Made by a program: the position numbers and the translations under genes | From: JBCBUE01 sp039818285 | GTDB lineage: Bacteria; Planctomycetota; Phycisphaerae; Phycisphaerales; Phycisphaeraceae | Direction of reading: 5' to 3' | Length of the DNA stretch: 64,000 nucleotides | NCBI GenBank assembly: GCA_039818285.1 | Contig: JBCBUE010000003.1 | Coordinates: 1-64,000, forward strand | Shown: piece by piece, positions 1-7,807 of the stretch | How the letters are laid out: each line of letters begins with the position of its first letter | Numbering within the stretch: position 1 is the first letter of the stretch | The notes under the pieces: generated by a model | Databases searched by the model: none | Told to the model about the DNA's origin: nothing | The model's input: the letters and a program-made list of their open reading frames with translations, nothing else

Positions 1-375
1 GGTTGGGCAGGCGTTCGGCGATCGCCCGCGCCCCGGCTTCGCCGATGTCGTTGAGACCGAGGTTGAGCGAGGTGAGGTTGGGCAGGCGTTCGGCGATCGC
101 CCGCGCCCCGGCTTCGCCGATGTCGTTGAGACCGAGGTTGAGCGAGGTGAGGATGGGCAGGCGTTCGGCGATGGCCCGCGCCCCGGCGTCGCCGATTCTG
201 TTGCTGCTGAGGTTGAGCGAGGTGAGGTTGGGCAGGCGTTTGGCGATCGCCCGCGCCTCGGCTTCGCCGATCTTGTTGCCGCTGAGGTCGAGCGAGGTGA
301 GGTTGGGCAGGTCGGATAGCCCGGCCGGTAACGCATCAAGGCTCAACTTGGCGAGATCGAGCGAGGTGGTTTCCT
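1..375. repeat. 75-bp tandem repeats encoding 25-aa LRR units
   Basis: Five units start at 1, 76, 151, 226 and 301 in perfect 75-bp register. Units 1 and 2 are essentially identical, and units 3 to 5 diverge progressively. They are coding repeats of the LRR gene on the minus strand. Confidence 0.9.
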
Positions 376-442
376 CATCGCGGGCCTGGGCGATCCGCCG
401 CCGCGCTTCGATCCACCCGGGATGGTCTGGTTCGGTCCCCAT
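1..442 (-). CDS. Leucine-rich-repeat protein, N-terminal part (runs off left edge)
   Basis: The gene is read leftwards from an ATG at 442 and has no stop before the window edge, so only the first 147 residues are visible. After a 37-residue head (MGTEPDHPGWIEARRRIAQA...) come tandem 25-residue leucine-rich repeats of the form LPNLTSLNLSxNxIGEAGAR AIAxR. The repeat boundaries fall every 75 bp (1, 76, 151, 226 and 301), and the outermost copies are almost identical at DNA level, which suggests recent duplication. LRR proteins are usually protein-binding scaffolds. There is no signal peptide in the visible part, so a cytoplasmic location is likely. A TAAACT hexamer lies 10 nt upstream of the ATG and may be its -10. 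The partner is unknown. Confidence 0.85.
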   Translation of the reverse strand, partial: MGTEPDHPGWIEARRRIAQARDEETTSLDLAKLSLDALPAGLSDLPNLTSLDLSGNKIGEAEARAIAKRLPNLTSLNLSSNRIGDAGARAIAERLPILTSLNLGLNDIGEAGARAIAERLPNLTSLNLGLNDIGEAGARAIAERLPN

Positions 443-566
443 GAATCCGAATAGTTTATCGCGCTCCGTTAGCGGCGCGCGGCGGGTTTGTCGGCCCGCT
501 TGGGGCGGGCCGTTGCGGCGGTTTAGTGCTCAGGCATGGTTGTCGATGCGTCCGGTCGGCGGCGCT

Positions 567-818
567 CCAACGAGCGTCTGCTCCATTCAAACGTAGGCTT
601 GCTCGTTTCCAAGGAACGTTGGGTGGCTTCCAACGAATGTTTCCTTGCGTCCAGCGAACGTTTGGCGGCTTCCAACGAACGTTTCTTCGCGCCCAACGAA
701 CGTTTGGCGGCTTCCAGCGAACGTTTCCTCGTGTCCAACGAACGTTGGGTGGCTTCCAACGAGCGTTTCCTCGCGTCCAACGACTGTTTGGTGGCTTCCA
801 ACGTTCGTTGGAAAGCGG
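567..818. repeat. Phased 21-bp tandem repeat, 12 units
   Basis: A CCAACGAACG core recurs at 567, 588, 609, 630, 651, 672, 693, 714, 735, 756, 777 and 798, exactly every 21 bp. The other 11 bases of the unit alternate between TTGGYGGCTT-like and TTTCCTCGCGT-like spacers, which gives a 42-bp super-period. Most units contain the palindrome AACGTT. The last core is inverted, forming TCCAACG-TT-CGTTGGA at 797-812. Since 21 is a multiple of 3, at least five reading frames stay open as heptad repeats, so coding potential cannot be judged from openness. Confidence 0.9.
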
Positions 819-1072
819 TCGTCGCGAAATATGGCGCGCACGGTTGGCTAGACGAGCGTTGGCTTGGGGCCGAGAACGTGGCGGGTTATGGGCGATCCTG
901 TGTTGGCTTTAAGCGAGAGGTGACGCGGGTCGATAGAGCTGCCGTCGCCGGTGTTCGGCGGCGGACATTCCGAGGGCCTTTCCGGCGGGTCGAACCTTTT
1001 CCCAACCCTGTCCGAGCGACTCGGGCGGTCGTGCGCATGCCGCGTGCGACGCTTGCGCGTGGCTCGGGCTTG

Positions 1073-1138
1073 CGGGGCTTCCGGGGCTTCCGGGGCTATC
1101 CGGGGTCCGGGCTTCCGGGGGCTGGGTTTCCGGGGTTC
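1073..1138. repeat. GGGGCTTCC short tandem repeat block
   Basis: Several imperfect copies of CGGGGCTTC sit head to tail just before the hypothetical gene at 1206. No gene assignment is possible. This is low-complexity upstream DNA. Confidence 0.6.
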
Positions 1139-1205
1139 TACGCGGCGTGGCCTCGCTGTCCGGTGCGTTGTGTTGTGGACCTCCCTGCTGAGAGGAGCGA
1201 TCGCT

Positions 1206-1916
1206 GTGGCGAACTACTTGCCGAACCGAGAAGCGGAACTGGTGACCTGGATCACGAACTTCAAGAACCGACTGGACGACGACGCGACGGCCTACGGGCT
1301 GACGTCGACCCAAGCGACGGCGTACGGCACGCTGGCGACGGCGTTCCTCGACGCGTATCAGACGGCGCAGGAGCCGACGACGCGCACGCCCTCGTCGATC
1401 GAAGCAAAAGACACGGCCAAGGATGCGGTGTTGGCCGAGACGCGGGCGCTGGTGCGGATCGCGCAGGCGTGGCCGGAGATGACGAACCAGAAGCGGTCGG
1501 ACCTGGGGATCACGGTGCCGGACCCCGAGCCGACGCCGGTGCCCGTGCCGACCGAGGAGCCGCAGCTGGACGTGGCGGCGGTGAACGGACGGCGGCTGTC
1601 GCTGCGGCTGCGCGAGCAGTCGACCGGCGAGCGTCGCAAGCCGACGGGCGTGACGGGCGCGACGGTGCTCAGCTACGTCGGCGAGACGATCCCCAGCAGC
1701 ATCCGGGACTGGTCGTTCGAGGGGAACACGACGCGGCTGGACGTGGACGTGGTCTTCGAGGACAGCGTGCCTCAGGGCGCGAAGGTGTGGGTCACGGCCT
1801 ACTGGTACAACCGCAAGGCCGAGAGCGGGCCGGCCTGCCCGCCGGTGAGCACGCACATCGGCTTCGGCACGCTGAGCGAGCCGGAGGTCGAGGGCGGTTC
1901 GGCCGAGGCGGCGTAG
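1206..1916 (+). CDS. Conserved hypothetical protein with C-terminal beta-rich region
   Basis: This is a 236-residue protein starting VANYLPNREAELVTWITNF. The GTG at 1206 is preceded by GAGAGGAG about 9 nt upstream, which decides the start over longer in-frame options. The first 110 residues are helical (NYLPNR, then a stretch ending in TRALVRIAQAWPEM). A Pro/Glu linker (PDPEPTPVPVPTEEP) follows, then a beta-rich region with GNTTRLDVDVVFED and KVWVTAYWYNRK. From memory this resembles a widespread uncharacterised family in Bacteroidota and Planctomycetota that begins with a 'YIPN..D..F..W' helix bundle and can carry a fibronectin-like tail. The function is unknown. There is no signal peptide. 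Confidence 0.7.
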   Translation: MANYLPNREAELVTWITNFKNRLDDDATAYGLTSTQATAYGTLATAFLDAYQTAQEPTTRTPSSIEAKDTAKDAVLAETRALVRIAQAWPEMTNQKRSDLGITVPDPEPTPVPVPTEEPQLDVAAVNGRRLSLRLREQSTGERRKPTGVTGATVLSYVGETIPSSIRDWSFEGNTTRLDVDVVFEDSVPQGAKVWVTAYWYNRKAESGPACPPVSTHIGFGTLSEPEVEGGSAEAA

Positions 1917-1974
1917 CCCAGGAAGCCCCCGAAGGGGATTCCGCTTCGCGGATCAACCGCAGAGAGAACGTGCC

Positions 1975-2034
1975 GCGGAGGCGCGGGGCACCGCTCGGCC
2001 AAGACGCCGGCGCGGGTGCCGCGCCTCCGCGTTT
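1975..2034 (+). terminator. Large inverted repeat after the 1206 gene, possible terminator
   Basis: GCGGAGGCGCGG (1975-1986) pairs perfectly with CCGCGCCTCCGC (2019-2030), and the inner arms CACC/GGTG continue the stem after a small bulge. It is followed by GTTTGTC, which is only weakly T-rich. Intrinsic termination is plausible but unproven. Confidence 0.4.
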
Positions 2035-2099
2035 GTCCCGACAGATCGGACGATCCGTCAACCGGTGCGCATCAACGACCGACTGGCGGCGCGAGGCGT

Positions 2100-2115
2100 T
2101 ACCCTTGGCGGCATG
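2100..2115 (+). promoter_or_regulatory. -10-like TACCCT, 7 nt before ATG
   Basis: TACCCT lies at 2100-2105 and is followed by 7 nt and the ATG at 2113. There is no Shine-Dalgarno sequence, so this may be a leaderless start. Confidence 0.45.
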
Positions 2116-2634
2116 AGGCGTTTGCGACGCGGGCATCGGTGGCGGCTGATCTTGTGCGCCGCCGCACTCGGGGTCGGGGGCGTGGCGTGCAACTCGAACG
2201 AGATCACCGGTCCCGCGATCGGCCGCGCCGCGGCCACGGACGCCTGGCGCCCCGTCCCGGTCTCCCTTCGGATCCACCCCGCGACCCAGTATCGATTGCT
2301 GGATGGCGAGCCTGTCCTCGAAGTCCGGGTCGAACTGTTCGATGACATGGGCGACCCCATCAAAGCTTCGGGCAGCTACCAGTTCGAGCTGACGCGTGAC
2401 GGCGTGGGACTCGACGACGCCGAGGCCATGTTCTACCGCTGGGATGAGATCGTCCGGTCAGAGAGCGATCAATTAGAGAGGTACGACGCGGTCACGCGAT
2501 CCTACGTATTCCCCTTGACGCTGGACAGCTTTGCACCGGCGGAGCACGCGACTCGGTTGCGAGCCCGTGCGGACTTGCCCGGTGGAAGAACACTGGAGGC
2601 GTCGGCTCCTCTGATCTCGCGGGATCGTCGCTGA
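2113..2634 (+). CDS. Putative lipoprotein, unknown function
   Basis: This is a 173-residue protein when started at the ATG at 2113. The N-terminus is a short basic head, a hydrophobic stretch (LILCAAALGVGGVAC) and a lipobox ending in Cys, as for a signal-peptidase-II lipoprotein. A longer start at 2065 would put 16 residues ahead of the signal and is less likely. The mature part (VSLRIHPATQYR..., VLEVRVELFDDMGDPIKASG, then FELTRDG) looks like an all-beta extracytoplasmic domain, but I recognise no family. The gene ends 19 nt before the convergent phosphohexomutase stop. Confidence 0.7.
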   Translation: MRRLRRGHRWRLILCAAALGVGGVACNSNEITGPAIGRAAATDAWRPVPVSLRIHPATQYRLLDGEPVLEVRVELFDDMGDPIKASGSYQFELTRDGVGLDDAEAMFYRWDEIVRSESDQLERYDAVTRSYVFPLTLDSFAPAEHATRLRARADLPGGRTLEASAPLISRDRR

Positions 2635-2653
2635 CCCCGTGGGGACTCCGTCG

Positions 2654-4039
2654 TCACTCGACACCCAGTGCACGCCGGCTTACGGACAAGATCCGCCGTG
2701 CTTCGCCTTCGCTCTCGGCCTCCGCGATCAAACGGAAGATCGGCTCGGTATTGCTCGGACGTACGTGAACCCACGCGCGACCTTCATCCACACGAACGCC
2801 ATCGGACGTGTTGACCGAGGCGGACGGAAACGCTTGCTTCATGGCGGATGTCAGTCGATCGCGTAAACCGGCCTCGGCCGGGATCTTCTCTTTGAGGATT
2901 CTGTAGCGACGATAAGGTTCCAGCAACTCGTGCAGCGCCTTACCCGAGGTGGCCATCAACTCGAGCACTAGCGCCATACCCGCCAGCGAATCGCGTATCT
3001 GACCGACCCGAGACCAGACGACGCCTCCGTTCCCCTCACCGCCGATCGCCGCGCCGTGATCCCGCATCGCCGAAGCGACGTTCGCCTCTCCGACCGCCGA
3101 CCGCACGACCCGGCCACCAACCGTCTCCGCGACGTCGTCGATCATCCGGCTGGTCGACAGGTTGGCCACGGCCACGCCGCCCGGCTCCATCACCCGAATC
3201 GCCGCCGCAACCAGCGTGCACTCTTCGCCGAGGTACTCGCCGCCCGACCCAATGATGGCCAAGCGATCCGCGTCGGGGTCCTGCGCAAAGCCCAGGTCGG
3301 CACCGCTCGCCTCAACGGCCGCGCAAAGCTCGGCCAGATGGCTCTGCGTCGGTTCGGGTGGATGCGGAAACCGCCCCGTCGGCTCGACGTATCGCAGGTC
3401 CGCCACCACGCCCAAGCGGTTCAGCAGCATCCCCGCCGAGCGCCCACCTGCCCCGTGCACGCTGTCGACGACGACCCTCAGGCCCGCCCGTCGGACGGCC
3501 TCGACATCGATGCCTTCAAGCACCGCGTCGACGTGCATTTCGTCCGCTCGGTCGTCTCGGTTAATCGACGCGACCTCCTCGGCGCCGACCCACGCCGCGG
3601 CGCCTTGCTCAAATGCCTCGATCAGTGCCCCCGCCTCCGCAGGCGGGAGCGACGCCCCGTCCGAACGGATCGGCTTGATCCCATTCCACGGCGTCGGGTT
3701 GTGGCTGGCCGTTAGCACCAGCCCGCCCCACGCCCCGAGCTTGCGCACCATCACCCCCACCGCCGGCGTCGTGCAGACCCCCAGATCGACCGCCCGCACC
3801 CCGCAACACGCCAACGCCGAGCTCACCGCCCCCGCCAACGCCTCGCCTGAGGGACGCGAGTCACGACCTACGAGCACCACCGGCTCACCGACAACGCCCG
3901 ACTGCCCCCGCACCCAGCCCGCAAATGCCGCCGCGAACCGCACCGCCTGCGCCGGCGTCAGCGACGCCCCCACGATCCCCCGCATCCCGCTGACGCTCAG
4001 CATCAGGGGCGCCTCTGCCTGCTCGGCCGCTCCGCTCAT
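2654..4039 (-). CDS. glmM: Phosphoglucosamine mutase / phosphohexomutase
   Basis: This is a 461-residue alpha-D-phosphohexomutase. The phosphoserine loop TASHNPTPWNGIK has the catalytic Ser at about residue 112. The metal-binding loop is DPDADRLA, the sugar-binding loop is GEGNGGV, and the C-terminal phosphate-binding loop is RPSNTEP. GlmM converts glucosamine-6-phosphate to glucosamine-1-phosphate for UDP-GlcNAc and peptidoglycan. Phosphomannomutase or phosphoglucomutase activity cannot be excluded from motifs alone, so the symbol is tentative. The HAD-family sugar-phosphatase-like gene is 12 nt upstream on the same strand, but glmM also has its own TAGGTT hexamer 6 nt before the ATG. Confidence 0.85.
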   Translation of the reverse strand: MSGAAEQAEAPLMLSVSGMRGIVGASLTPAQAVRFAAAFAGWVRGQSGVVGEPVVLVGRDSRPSGEALAGAVSSALACCGVRAVDLGVCTTPAVGVMVRKLGAWGGLVLTASHNPTPWNGIKPIRSDGASLPPAEAGALIEAFEQGAAAWVGAEEVASINRDDRADEMHVDAVLEGIDVEAVRRAGLRVVVDSVHGAGGRSAGMLLNRLGVVADLRYVEPTGRFPHPPEPTQSHLAELCAAVEASGADLGFAQDPDADRLAIIGSGGEYLGEECTLVAAAIRVMEPGGVAVANLSTSRMIDDVAETVGGRVVRSAVGEANVASAMRDHGAAIGGEGNGGVVWSRVGQIRDSLAGMALVLELMATSGKALHELLEPYRRYRILKEKIPAEAGLRDRLTSAMKQAFPSASVNTSDGVRVDEGRAWVHVRPSNTEPIFRLIAEAESEGEARRILSVSRRALGVE

Positions 4040-4051
4040 GCGCGAAACCTA
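4037..4051 (-). promoter_or_regulatory. -10-like TAGGTT, 6 nt before ATG of the mutase
   Basis: The hexamer is at 4046-4051 and the start codon at 4039-4037. It sits in the 12-nt gap to the upstream HAD gene. No Shine-Dalgarno sequence is present. Confidence 0.5.
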
Positions 4052-4753
4052 TCACACCCCGCCCGCCACTCGCTCCAGCATCCCTAAATCCACGGCCGCC
4101 GGCCCCGACACCACCGCGTCCGCCTCGCGCAAGGCCTCCCGAGGCCCCGTCGTCGTCACGCCCAGGACGGCCAGCCCCGCCCCCTTCGCCGCCGCCACCC
4201 CCGCCGACGTGTCCTCGATCGCCACGCACCGCCCCGCCGCCAGCGCTCTCCCCTCCGCCGCCCCCAGCCGGTCCACCGCCATCGCGTAGGTCTGCGGGTC
4301 CGGCTTGCTGCGCTCGACGTCGTCGGCCGTGACCATCACCTCGAACAGCCCGTCCGCGTCCAGCGCCGCCAGCATCCCGTCGATCTCACGCCGCGTCGCC
4401 CCGCTGGCGATCGCCATCGGCACCCCCGCCGCCCGCACCGCCCGCGCCAGCTCCAGCGACCCCGGCACCGCCGGCACCCCCGACGCCGCCAGCCGATCGA
4501 ACGCCAACGCCTTCGCCCCGCACATCCCCGCCACGCGACTCTCGTCCACCGCCGACCCCGCCGCAAGACCATCCGCCCGCCGCAAGACCTCCCGAAACGC
4601 GTCCCGATCGTCAAACCCGATGTACACGGCCTGGTACTCAGCGTCACTAATCGTCACCCCCACCGTCCCCGCCACCTCCCGGATCGCGGTGCAGTGCACC
4701 GGCTCGGAGTCCGCGATCACCCCATCGAAATCGAAAATCACCGCTTCAAGCAT
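4052..4753 (-). CDS. HAD superfamily subfamily IA hydrolase (beta-phosphoglucomutase-like)
   Basis: A 233-residue protein. HAD motif I is FDFDGVIADSEP at residues 7-18 (nucleophile D8, general acid D10). Motif II lies in PMAIASGATRREID, motif III is the Lys of ERSKPDPQTYAMA, and motif IV is CVAIEDTSAGVAAAKGAG. The helical C1 cap between motifs I and II is typical of phosphosugar phosphatases and beta-phosphoglucomutases. The exact substrate cannot be read from the sequence. It lies directly upstream of the phosphohexomutase, so a role in sugar-phosphate metabolism is a reasonable inference. Confidence 0.85.
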   Translation of the reverse strand: MLEAVIFDFDGVIADSEPVHCTAIREVAGTVGVTISDAEYQAVYIGFDDRDAFREVLRRADGLAAGSAVDESRVAGMCGAKALAFDRLAASGVPAVPGSLELARAVRAAGVPMAIASGATRREIDGMLAALDADGLFEVMVTADDVERSKPDPQTYAMAVDRLGAAEGRALAAGRCVAIEDTSAGVAAAKGAGLAVLGVTTTGPREALREADAVVSGPAAVDLGMLERVAGGV

Positions 4754-4765
4754 CCCAGGAGCCTA
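4751..4765 (-). promoter_or_regulatory. -10-like TAGGCT, 6 nt before ATG of the HAD hydrolase
   Basis: The hexamer is at 4760-4765 and the start codon at 4753-4751. There is no purine-rich Shine-Dalgarno sequence in the interval beyond GGG. Confidence 0.5.
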
Positions 4766-5033
4766 TCGAACCCGTGCAAACCGCCCCGCGTCGGGCGTCA
4801 CAACACCCTGCCAGAGCCCCGCAGGGCCGATCGTTTCAACCCACGATTTACCCAATCCCCACAATCTTCCCCAGAATCTCGTACGAGAAAGACACCCAGC
4901 TCGCGCAGAATTTGTTAAATACATTTAAATCCTTGGCGCAGCGGCCGGTTCCGCTAGAGTTACGTTAGTCAAGGAGGTCGCCGGCGGTCTCAGGTTAGTT
5001 CCTGGTCAGCGCCGGTCACGGGAGGCTAACGTC

Positions 5034-5648
5034 GTGCGTACTCATCTCATCGCTCTGTCCGCGCTCGGGGTCACGGCCGTCTCGCCGACCGCCTCCGCCA
5101 GCGTCATCGAAATCGCGTTCCAATTCCTCGACCTCGAGTACGACGGGTCGGTCATCACCACGCCCGGCGGTCTCCCCGACGAACTCGACGCCGTCACCTT
5201 CCGCGTCGATGGCGTCACCGTCGGCACCATCACCACCGATGTCTTCGCCGACGTCGCGATTCCGGTCGTCCTCCCCGCCCCCTCCTCGATCCCGGGCAGC
5301 TCCACCGCCACGTCCGGCACCGGCGACTTCGACCTGACCTTCGGCACCGAGTTCCTCGACCTCACCGTCGATGAGGTCGAGGTCACGTACTTCGACTCCG
5401 GCAGCATCAAGTTCGTCTTCGGCGCCGAGGTCGGCGCCTCTATCGACGGCCAATCGCTGCCCTTCGGCCTCGAACTGGCCGACCCCATCGAGGTCTCCTT
5501 CAGCACGCAGATCGACAGCGGCGACTTCACGGGCTTCACGGCCTCCGGCACCGGCGAGGTCCAGGGCGTCCCCGAGCCCTCCGCCATGCTCCTCGCCCTC
5601 GCCGCCCTCGGCGTCGCCGTCGCCCCCACCCGCCGACGCGCCCGCTGA
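5034..5648 (+). CDS. PEP-CTERM sorting-domain exported protein
   Basis: A 204-residue protein starting at a GTG preceded by GGGAGG about 8 nt upstream. The N-terminus is a cleavable signal peptide (VRTHLIALSALGVTAVSPTASAS). The middle is acidic, Thr/Asp-rich and beta-like. The C-terminus is a textbook PEP-CTERM tail: VPEPSAML, a hydrophobic helix (LALAALGVAVA), then a basic tail PTRRRAR. Such tails direct proteins to an exosortase, usually for surface or extracellular-matrix display. The exosortase is not in the window, but a glycosyltransferase of the PEP-CTERM-associated type lies at 47955-49247. The specific function is unknown. Confidence 0.9.
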   Translation: MRTHLIALSALGVTAVSPTASASVIEIAFQFLDLEYDGSVITTPGGLPDELDAVTFRVDGVTVGTITTDVFADVAIPVVLPAPSSIPGSSTATSGTGDFDLTFGTEFLDLTVDEVEVTYFDSGSIKFVFGAEVGASIDGQSLPFGLELADPIEVSFSTQIDSGDFTGFTASGTGEVQGVPEPSAMLLALAALGVAVAPTRRRAR

Positions 5649-6126
5649 TCGCCGCGAACGCGCCGGAACAACGCCACACATTGTCAACGAGCCCCGCGTG
5701 ACACCCGCGCCGCTTCGCCGATGTTCGACGGCCCGGGTCTCAGGGATCGCACGATCCCCGTCGCGCCACACAACACGCCGAGCGGAGGGTGGGGGTCGGT
5801 CTCGCGATCCCGCGCGGCTGGCCGGACTGGGGCAGGGGCAACACCGGCTTCAACCATCGGCCCACCGGCCCGCGACGTGCGCGGGGGGCGTCCATCTCAG
5901 CGGTCCACCCCGCTCTTGACTCGCTCGACACGTGCCCTGCCATGGGGGTCGAGACCGCTCACGAGGCTTCCCTACCCACGCGGCATCGGCCAGTCTGGCG
6001 CGCGCGGGCGACACGCCACAACCGATCGCCTCGCCGACGTTGATCGTTACCGCCCCCAGCATCGGCGAAGCCTATGAAGTCAACTATTACCCGATGCCAT
6101 CGACCAAACGCTGCCACAATGCCCCC
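5649..6126. other. Intergenic region holding a split dispersed-repeat copy
   Basis: No gene is supported in these 478 bases. Parts at 5683-5712 and 5877-5975 match the segment at 7624-7790 in the same order and orientation, separated here by about 165 extra bases. The last 12 nt hold the -10-like element of the beta-helix gene. Confidence 0.65.
5683..5975. repeat. Dispersed repeat, copy A (interrupted)
   Basis: The GTCAACGAGCCCCGCGTGAC block (5683-5702) and the GTCCATCTCAGCGGTCCACC to GGTCGAGACCGCTC block (about 5890-5960) recur downstream of the next gene. Copy A carries an internal insertion relative to copy B. Confidence 0.75.
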
Positions 6127-6129
6127 ATG
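6115..6129 (+). promoter_or_regulatory. -10-like CACAAT, 6 nt before ATG of the beta-helix gene
   Basis: CACAAT lies at 6115-6120 and the ATG at 6127. The same hexamer and spacing precede trmB (50468-50482). No Shine-Dalgarno sequence is present. Confidence 0.4.
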
Positions 6130-7584
6130 CACACCAGACTCCCAAGCCTCTTCGCCGCCCTGCTGACCGGCCTGCTCGCGACCGCCGTCTACGCCGCCGA
6201 GCACCGCGTCGCCACCCAGGCGGACTTCGATCGCCTCAAGTCCGCCACCTTCCAGCCCGGCGACCGCATCCTCTTCCGGCGCGGCCGGTCCTTCACCGGC
6301 ATGTTCGCTCCGAAGGGCGATGGCGCACCCGATGCCCCCATCACCATCGACGCCTTCGGCGCCGGCGACCTCCCCCAGATCCACGCCGGCGGCCAACACC
6401 CCGCCGCCGTCTTCCTCCACAACGTCATCCACTGGGAGGTCCGTCACCTCGAGGTCACCAACACCGACGGCTCCCCCGACGGCCAGGGCAACCTCTTTGG
6501 CATCTACGTCCTCGCCGACGAACAGGAGCGCACCGTCGAGCACATCCACATCGACCGCTGCTTCGTCCACCACGTCAACGGACGCGTCGCCGGCAAACGC
6601 CGAGGCGGCATCCACGTCCACATGAAAGAGCTCGAGCACTCCACCTTCAACAACCTTCGAATCACCCACAACCGCGTCGAGCACGTCGGCGGCGTCGGCA
6701 TCGGCAACGACTCCAGCTGCGCCCGCGTTCACATCACCCCCGACGGCGTCACGACGCAGAACCTCTGGACCAACGTCTACGTCGCCGACAACTACGTCGG
6801 TCACACCGGCCGAAACAACGTCATCGCCCGCGTGAGCAAGGACGCCATCTACGAACGCAACACCCTGGCTTACAGCAGCCGATTCAGCACCGGGCACAGC
6901 ATCTTCTGCTTCAACACCGACGGCATCAAGATCCAGTTCAACGAGGCCTACGGCAACATCGGCCCTGGCTCCAGGGACCGCGGCGGGTTCGACGCCGACT
7001 ACAACTGCGTCCACACCTTCATCCAGTACAACTACAGCCACGACAACCAGTGGTTCTGCGGCATCATGAAACGCCCCAACCGCCATGTCGTCATCCGCTA
7101 CAACCTCAGCGTCAACGACCGCGACGGCATCTACTTCTACGGCTTCAACAGCCGCCAGCAGGCCGACGACATCCACATCTACAACAACACCCACTACGTG
7201 GCCCGCGGTCTCGACGCCGTCGTCTTCCCCGAGCGACGCACGCCTCTCAACAGTCGGTTCGAGAACAACATCTTCTACTTTCAGGGCGAAGGCGGCTGGG
7301 GACCGCGTGCCGAGGGCATCAACACCACCTTCCGCAACAACGTCTACCACCGACTCACGCCCCACCCCACCGACGACCAGGCCCGGACCACCAGCCCTCA
7401 CTTCGTCGACCCGGGCCAAGCCCCGACCAACATCGATCTCACCACGATGCAGGCGCTGGTCGGCTATCGCCTCAAGCCCGACTCGCCCTACCGCCAGGGC
7501 GGCACGCTCATCGAGGGCCGCGGCGCGCACAACCTCCTCAAAGAAAGCCTGCCCCCGGGCGTGTCGGCCTACGGCGCATTCTGA
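6127..7584 (+). CDS. Secreted right-handed parallel beta-helix protein
   Basis: A 485-residue protein. The ATG at 6127 begins a clear signal peptide (MHTRLPSLFAALLTGLLATA then VYAAE); longer in-frame starts precede it without coding character. The body is full of short Asn-rich beta-helix coils such as NNLRITHNRVEHVGGVGI, VYVADNYVGHTGRNN, IQYNYSHDNQWF and IHIYNNTHYVARG, typical of pectate-lyase-fold and 'right-handed beta helix region' proteins. Members act as polysaccharide lyases, epimerases or surface adhesins. No catalytic triad can be assigned here. Flanking dispersed repeats on both sides may have helped move or duplicate the gene. Confidence 0.8.
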   Translation: MHTRLPSLFAALLTGLLATAVYAAEHRVATQADFDRLKSATFQPGDRILFRRGRSFTGMFAPKGDGAPDAPITIDAFGAGDLPQIHAGGQHPAAVFLHNVIHWEVRHLEVTNTDGSPDGQGNLFGIYVLADEQERTVEHIHIDRCFVHHVNGRVAGKRRGGIHVHMKELEHSTFNNLRITHNRVEHVGGVGIGNDSSCARVHITPDGVTTQNLWTNVYVADNYVGHTGRNNVIARVSKDAIYERNTLAYSSRFSTGHSIFCFNTDGIKIQFNEAYGNIGPGSRDRGGFDADYNCVHTFIQYNYSHDNQWFCGIMKRPNRHVVIRYNLSVNDRDGIYFYGFNSRQQADDIHIYNNTHYVARGLDAVVFPERRTPLNSRFENNIFYFQGEGGWGPRAEGINTTFRNNVYHRLTPHPTDDQARTTSPHFVDPGQAPTNIDLTTMQALVGYRLKPDSPYRQGGTLIEGRGAHNLLKESLPPGVSAYGAF

Positions 7585-7623
7585 GCTAAGCCAGCGACGC
7601 CGCTGTCGACGCCGGTCATCGAT

Positions 7624-7790
7624 GGTCAACGAGCCCCGCGTAACGCCCACGCCGTGCGCGGGAGGCATCCATCTCGGCGGTCCACCCCGGTCTTGACTCG
7701 CTCGACACGTGCCACGCCCTGCCGTAGGGGTCGAGACCGCTCGCATGGCTTTCCGACCGAGGCAACATCGGCCCGGCCAGCGCGCACAAG
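7624..7790. repeat. Dispersed repeat, copy B (contiguous)
   Basis: This stretch repeats the blocks of copy A, from GTCAACGAGCCCCGCGT to GGGGTCGAGACCGCTC and on into a diverged GGCAACATCGGCC segment. It lies directly after the beta-helix gene, so the gene is bracketed by two direct copies. Confidence 0.75.
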
Positions 7791-7807
7791 AGGCAACGCT
7801 GTACCGA

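Larger units (their letters stand above)
443..1205. other. Long intergenic region with two low-complexity repeat blocks
   Basis: I find no convincing gene in these 763 bases. They hold a 21-bp repeat array (567-818) and a GGGGCTTCC-type block (about 1073-1138). Open frames cross the area on both strands, but they have the composition of frame shadows over repeats. The region lies between the divergent LRR gene and the conserved hypothetical gene at 1206. Confidence 0.7.

Noticed and set aside
3..596. Plus-strand open frame over the LRR repeats (RSAIARAPASPMSLRPRLSEVR repeats)
   Set aside because: It is the antisense of a clear leucine-rich-repeat sequence. Repeats keep both strands open.
567..818. 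CRISPR array
   Set aside because: The units are contiguous 21-bp repeats with alternating but non-unique spacers, and there are no cas genes. It is a tandem repeat.
536..2116. A 526-residue plus-strand open frame starting in the 21-bp repeats
   Set aside because: It runs in a different frame from the conserved hypothetical protein at 1206, which has a Shine-Dalgarno sequence and protein-like composition. The long frame becomes Arg/Gly/Asp-rich shadow there.
4933..4961. Sigma-70 promoter TTGGCG-16-TAGAGT before the PEP-CTERM gene
   Set aside because: Both boxes are weak, and the only support is an AT-rich patch just upstream; not strong enough to list as a feature.
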